Source: Syntrophobacterales bacterium (GTDB taxonomy: Bacteria; Desulfobacterota; Syntrophorhabdia; Syntrophorhabdales; WCHB1-27). Taken from it: 33,679 nt of DNA. Under the pieces are notes generated by a model. It had not been told where the DNA came from. It was given only the letters and a program-made list of their open reading frames with translations, and made no database searches. Below are positions 31,535 to 33,679 of the stretch, one piece after another. Position numbers and translations under genes: made by a program. Location: contig JADGQN010000003.1 of assembly GCA_017881765.1 (NCBI GenBank), positions 1-33,679 of the forward strand. The letters are read 5' to 3'. Within the stretch, counting starts at the first letter, position 1, and every line of letters begins with the position of its first letter.

Positions 31535-32601
31535 GCGGCAATCTCCGTGAGAAGCCTGATATTATCCTTCTTCGACTTCACCGCAACCCTGATGTATGTT
31601 CCGTCAAGGCCGGGAAAGTTAGAGCAGTCCCTTGCGAGTATCCCCTTCATTCTTAAGCATGATATCACTTCCTGCGCCTTTTTCATTTGAAGGAGGTAAT
31701 AGTTCGCTGAGGATGGAAAATAGGTGATCCCGAGACGTGCAAACCCGGCCTCAAGGTTCTGCTTCTCCTCTTCAATGACCCGAAAAGTTTCGGTCTTATA
31801 CGCTGCGTCGTCCAGGGCCGTAATCCCTGCTACCTGGGCAAGGCTATTGACCGTCCACGGTTCCTTGGCTTCCTTTACCGTGTCCAGCAATGAGGAAGGC
31901 AGAACCGCGTACCCGATCCGCAGCCCTGAAAGCGCGTAGATCTTGGTGAGTGATCTGAGGACGACAAGGTACGGATTGTTTTTCACCTCATCTATCACGG
32001 AAGCATCCGCACAGAAATCGATGAACGCCTCATCCACGATCAGCATACATTTGAATCTGGCCGCAGCCCCGGCGATCCGGAGCATGTCGTCTCTTTTGAT
32101 CAGCATTCCTGTCGGGTTATTGGGGTTGCATAGGAATACCATGTCACAGGGCGCACAGAGGCTGTTTTCTCCGGCCATCGCACGAACCAGTGCTTCAGGA
32201 TCTACGTCGAAACAGGCTTCCTTCTTCAACGCATGCCAGGCGATGTTTACCCCCTGGCTTCTTGTGCAGGCCCTTTCATATTCCGAAAAGGTGGGTGCGG
32301 GGATGAGAACATTCATCGGTCTCAAGGCCCTGGTGATGAGGTAAATAAGCTCCGTGCTGCCGTTTCCGCAGACGATCGACTCGGCATCTATGCCGACGTG
32401 TTCCGCTATCTTCAGCCGCAACCGTTTAGCATCAGGGTCAGGATAATTGAAGAGGCATTCCAGATTCTCTTTTATCGCCGAGCGCACGCTTACCGGCACG
32501 CCGAGCGGGTTGATCGACGCGCTGAAATCGATGATTCCGTTTTCAGCTATCCCGAGACATGCGGCGAGGAGATAGATGTTGCCGCCGTGGCACTCCGTCA
32601 T
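31522..32601 (-). CDS. cobD: L-threonine-O-3-phosphate decarboxylase (aminotransferase fold)
   Basis: A 359-residue PLP enzyme of fold type I that makes (R)-1-amino-2-propanol phosphate for the nucleotide loop. It starts with HGGNIY, then IIDFSASINPLGVP, NGSTELIYLITRAL, NPNNPTGMLI and DEAFIDF. The PLP lysine is Lys220 in RSLTKIYALSGLRIGYAV. The HGG start and ASINPLG are typical of Salmonella-type CobD rather than histidinol-phosphate aminotransferase. The cbiB stop and this start share one base (TGATG). Named CobC in some systems. Confidence 0.92.
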   Translation of the reverse strand: MTECHGGNIYLLAACLGIAENGIIDFSASINPLGVPVSVRSAIKENLECLFNYPDPDAKRLRLKIAEHVGIDAESIVCGNGSTELIYLITRALRPMNVLIPAPTFSEYERACTRSQGVNIAWHALKKEACFDVDPEALVRAMAGENSLCAPCDMVFLCNPNNPTGMLIKRDDMLRIAGAAARFKCMLIVDEAFIDFCADASVIDEVKNNPYLVVLRSLTKIYALSGLRIGYAVLPSSLLDTVKEAKEPWTVNSLAQVAGITALDDAAYKTETFRVIEEEKQNLEAGFARLGITYFPSSANYYLLQMKKAQEVISCLRMKGILARDCSNFPGLDGTYIRVAVKSKKDNIRLLTEIAACGV

Positions 32602-33599
32602 CAGAGCATCCTCCCTGAAGATAACAGGATCGCCGCGACCCCGACGCCGAGCACGGACGTAACATAGGCTATTCTCATCGCATCCTCGGATGCCGCGAGA
32701 TAATCTTCCCTTTCATTGTTGCCTATGTACGGTTTTTCAACGAGCATGCCTCCGTATGTTGACGGGCCGCCCATCCGTATCCCGAGGGCTCCGGCCATCG
32801 CGGCCTCCGGCACGCCGCTGTTAGGGCTCGTATGATTTCTCCCGTCCCTCCGCATCGTGTCAAACGAACGGGACGCGGCGCCACGGGCGCTCGCCCCCCT
32901 TTTGAAAAGCATGGCGACAAAGACCGAAAGAACGATGAGGAGTCCCGTGATCCTGGCGGGGATATAATTTGCCATATCATCAAGTCGCGCGGACGCCCAT
33001 CCGAAATTGATGTAGGTTGGGCTCTTGTACCCCACCATGGAATCAAGCGTATTTACTGCCTTGTAAGCCATTGCCAAGGGAAGCCCTCCTATAACATAAT
33101 AAAACAGAGGCGCGATAACACCATCGGACAGGTTCTCCGCGAGGGTCTCCATCACCGCTTCGAGAATCTCTTTTTCCGAAAGGTTCTCGGTGTCGCGTCC
33201 GACGATCATGCTCAGACCATGGCGGGCCGTGACGAGTCGCCCTTCCTTTATTGATGTGATCACGAGCCGCGCGGAATCGACCAGGCCCCTGACCGCGATC
33301 GTGGTGGCAGTGAGATAGACCAGGAGCATCATCCCGAGAATCACCAGCGTCCGGACTGAAGCCCGGAAGACGGCCTCCTGGATCATAAGGGTTATAACGA
33401 GCGTGGGTATGACGATCATCATCACCAATAGGACGCCGGCCTTCTTTTCTCCCGCGGGTGTCCTGTAATGCCTGCGAAGGCAGGCTTCGAAACGCTGGAT
33501 GCTCCTCCCGATGATCCGGACGGGATGGGGCAACCATCTCGGATCCCCTATCGCAAGGTCGAGGAGGAAGGCGAGTATAAGCACCCAGGCCGCGCTCAT
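32601..33599 (-). CDS. cbiB: Adenosylcobinamide-phosphate synthase
   Basis: A 332-residue integral membrane protein that joins aminopropanol phosphate to adenosylcobyric acid. It begins ILAFLLDLAIGDPRWLPHPVRIIG, the family signature, with hydrophobic helices near 5-15, 53-72 and 80-102. Also conserved are NLSDGVIAPLFYYVIGGLPLAMAYKAVNTLDSMVGY, SARLDDMANYIPARITG and SPNSGVPEAAMAGALGI. The ATG overlaps the cobyric acid synthase stop by four bases. CobD in some naming schemes. Confidence 0.95.
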   Translation of the reverse strand: MSAAWVLILAFLLDLAIGDPRWLPHPVRIIGRSIQRFEACLRRHYRTPAGEKKAGVLLVMMIVIPTLVITLMIQEAVFRASVRTLVILGMMLLVYLTATTIAVRGLVDSARLVITSIKEGRLVTARHGLSMIVGRDTENLSEKEILEAVMETLAENLSDGVIAPLFYYVIGGLPLAMAYKAVNTLDSMVGYKSPTYINFGWASARLDDMANYIPARITGLLIVLSVFVAMLFKRGASARGAASRSFDTMRRDGRNHTSPNSGVPEAAMAGALGIRMGGPSTYGGMLVEKPYIGNNEREDYLAASEDAMRIAYVTSVLGVGVAAILLSSGRML

Positions 33600-33679
33600 A
33601 TTCCACAGATCTCCTTCACGAACGCCATGTCAATATTTTCCCTCACCATATCCGCAAGACTATCGATCGCCCTTTCCTT
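33596..33679 (-). CDS. cbiP: Cobyric acid synthase, C-terminal fragment (partial)
   Basis: Only the last 27 codons lie in the window. They translate to KERAIDSLADMVRENIDMAF followed by VKEICGI and a stop, which fits the C-terminal helix of CbiP/CobQ, the glutamine-dependent enzyme that amidates the b, d, e and g side chains. The identification relies on this short tail and on its position directly before cbiB, sharing ATGA with it. The gene enters from the right edge, so the operon extends beyond the window. Confidence 0.7.
   Translation of the reverse strand, partial: KERAIDSLADMVRENIDMAFVKEICGI

Noticed and set aside
31522..32601. Histidinol-phosphate aminotransferase (hisC)
   Set aside because: It shares the fold, but the HGGNIY start, ASINPLG motif and location between cbiB and cbiA support cobD.
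1..33679. CRISPR arrays, prophage, defence islands, tRNA or rRNA genes
   Set aside because: No regularly spaced repeats, phage or defence families, or tRNA/rRNA-like sequences were seen; the region is metabolic and housekeeping.

Overview
The window looks like chromosomal DNA from a strictly anaerobic, Gram-negative bacterium, most plausibly a Desulfobacterota/Syntrophorhabdia-type ('deltaproteobacterial') lineage. The assignment rests on gene content: the oxygen-independent (cbi) cobalamin pathway, a very large BadF/BcrA/HgdC-type radical dehydratase activase, a CooT-type nickel protein, the guaB-guaA-dnaE-accA order, and interspersed palindromic repeats. It is an inference from families; no marker gene such as 16S is present. 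No phage, IS transposase, CRISPR array, tRNA or rRNA was found.

Layout. (1) 1-147: the start of a peptide-type ABC ATPase, running off the left edge on the minus strand. (2) 148-639: a gene-poor 490-base stretch packed with hairpin repeats. (3) 640-8098, plus strand: guaB-guaA-dnaE-accA, a tight housekeeping operon for GMP synthesis, replication and the first step of fatty acid synthesis. (4) 8217-13787, minus strand: a CNNM/CorC-like CBS membrane protein and a 1388-residue double activase. (5) 13872-17368, plus strand: acylphosphatase, a MITE-like repeat, then ccsB-hemA-hemC (cytochrome c assembly and early tetrapyrrole synthesis). (6) 17482-18086, minus strand: a cooT-DUF3842 pair. (7) 18365-33679, minus strand: one long, almost gapless cobalamin operon.

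The cobalamin operon, read in transcription order from the right edge, is cbiP(cobQ, 3' end only)-cbiB-cobD-cbiA-[cbiX-cbiC]-cbiM-small membrane protein-cbiQ-cbiO-cobO-cbiD-[cbiE-cbiT]-cbiL-cbiF-[cbiG-cbiH]-BPL_N-like protein-COG2231 glycosylase. Brackets mark fused genes. It encodes cobalt uptake (CbiMQO plus a CbiN-like subunit), cobalt insertion, most ring methylation and contraction steps, amidation, adenosylation and the aminopropanol arm. HemA and HemC, on the other strand, supply the upstream tetrapyrrole. Not seen are CbiJ (precorrin-6A reductase), HemD/uroporphyrinogen methyltransferase, and CobU/CobS/CobT. Most junctions overlap by 1-23 bases, so translational coupling is likely; the promoter and any cobalamin riboswitch would lie beyond the right edge.

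The least explained items are the BPL_N/glutaminase-like protein at the end of the cobalamin operon, the double activase, the CooT-DUF3842 pair, and the repeat families, one copy of which ends four bases before the ccsB start codon.
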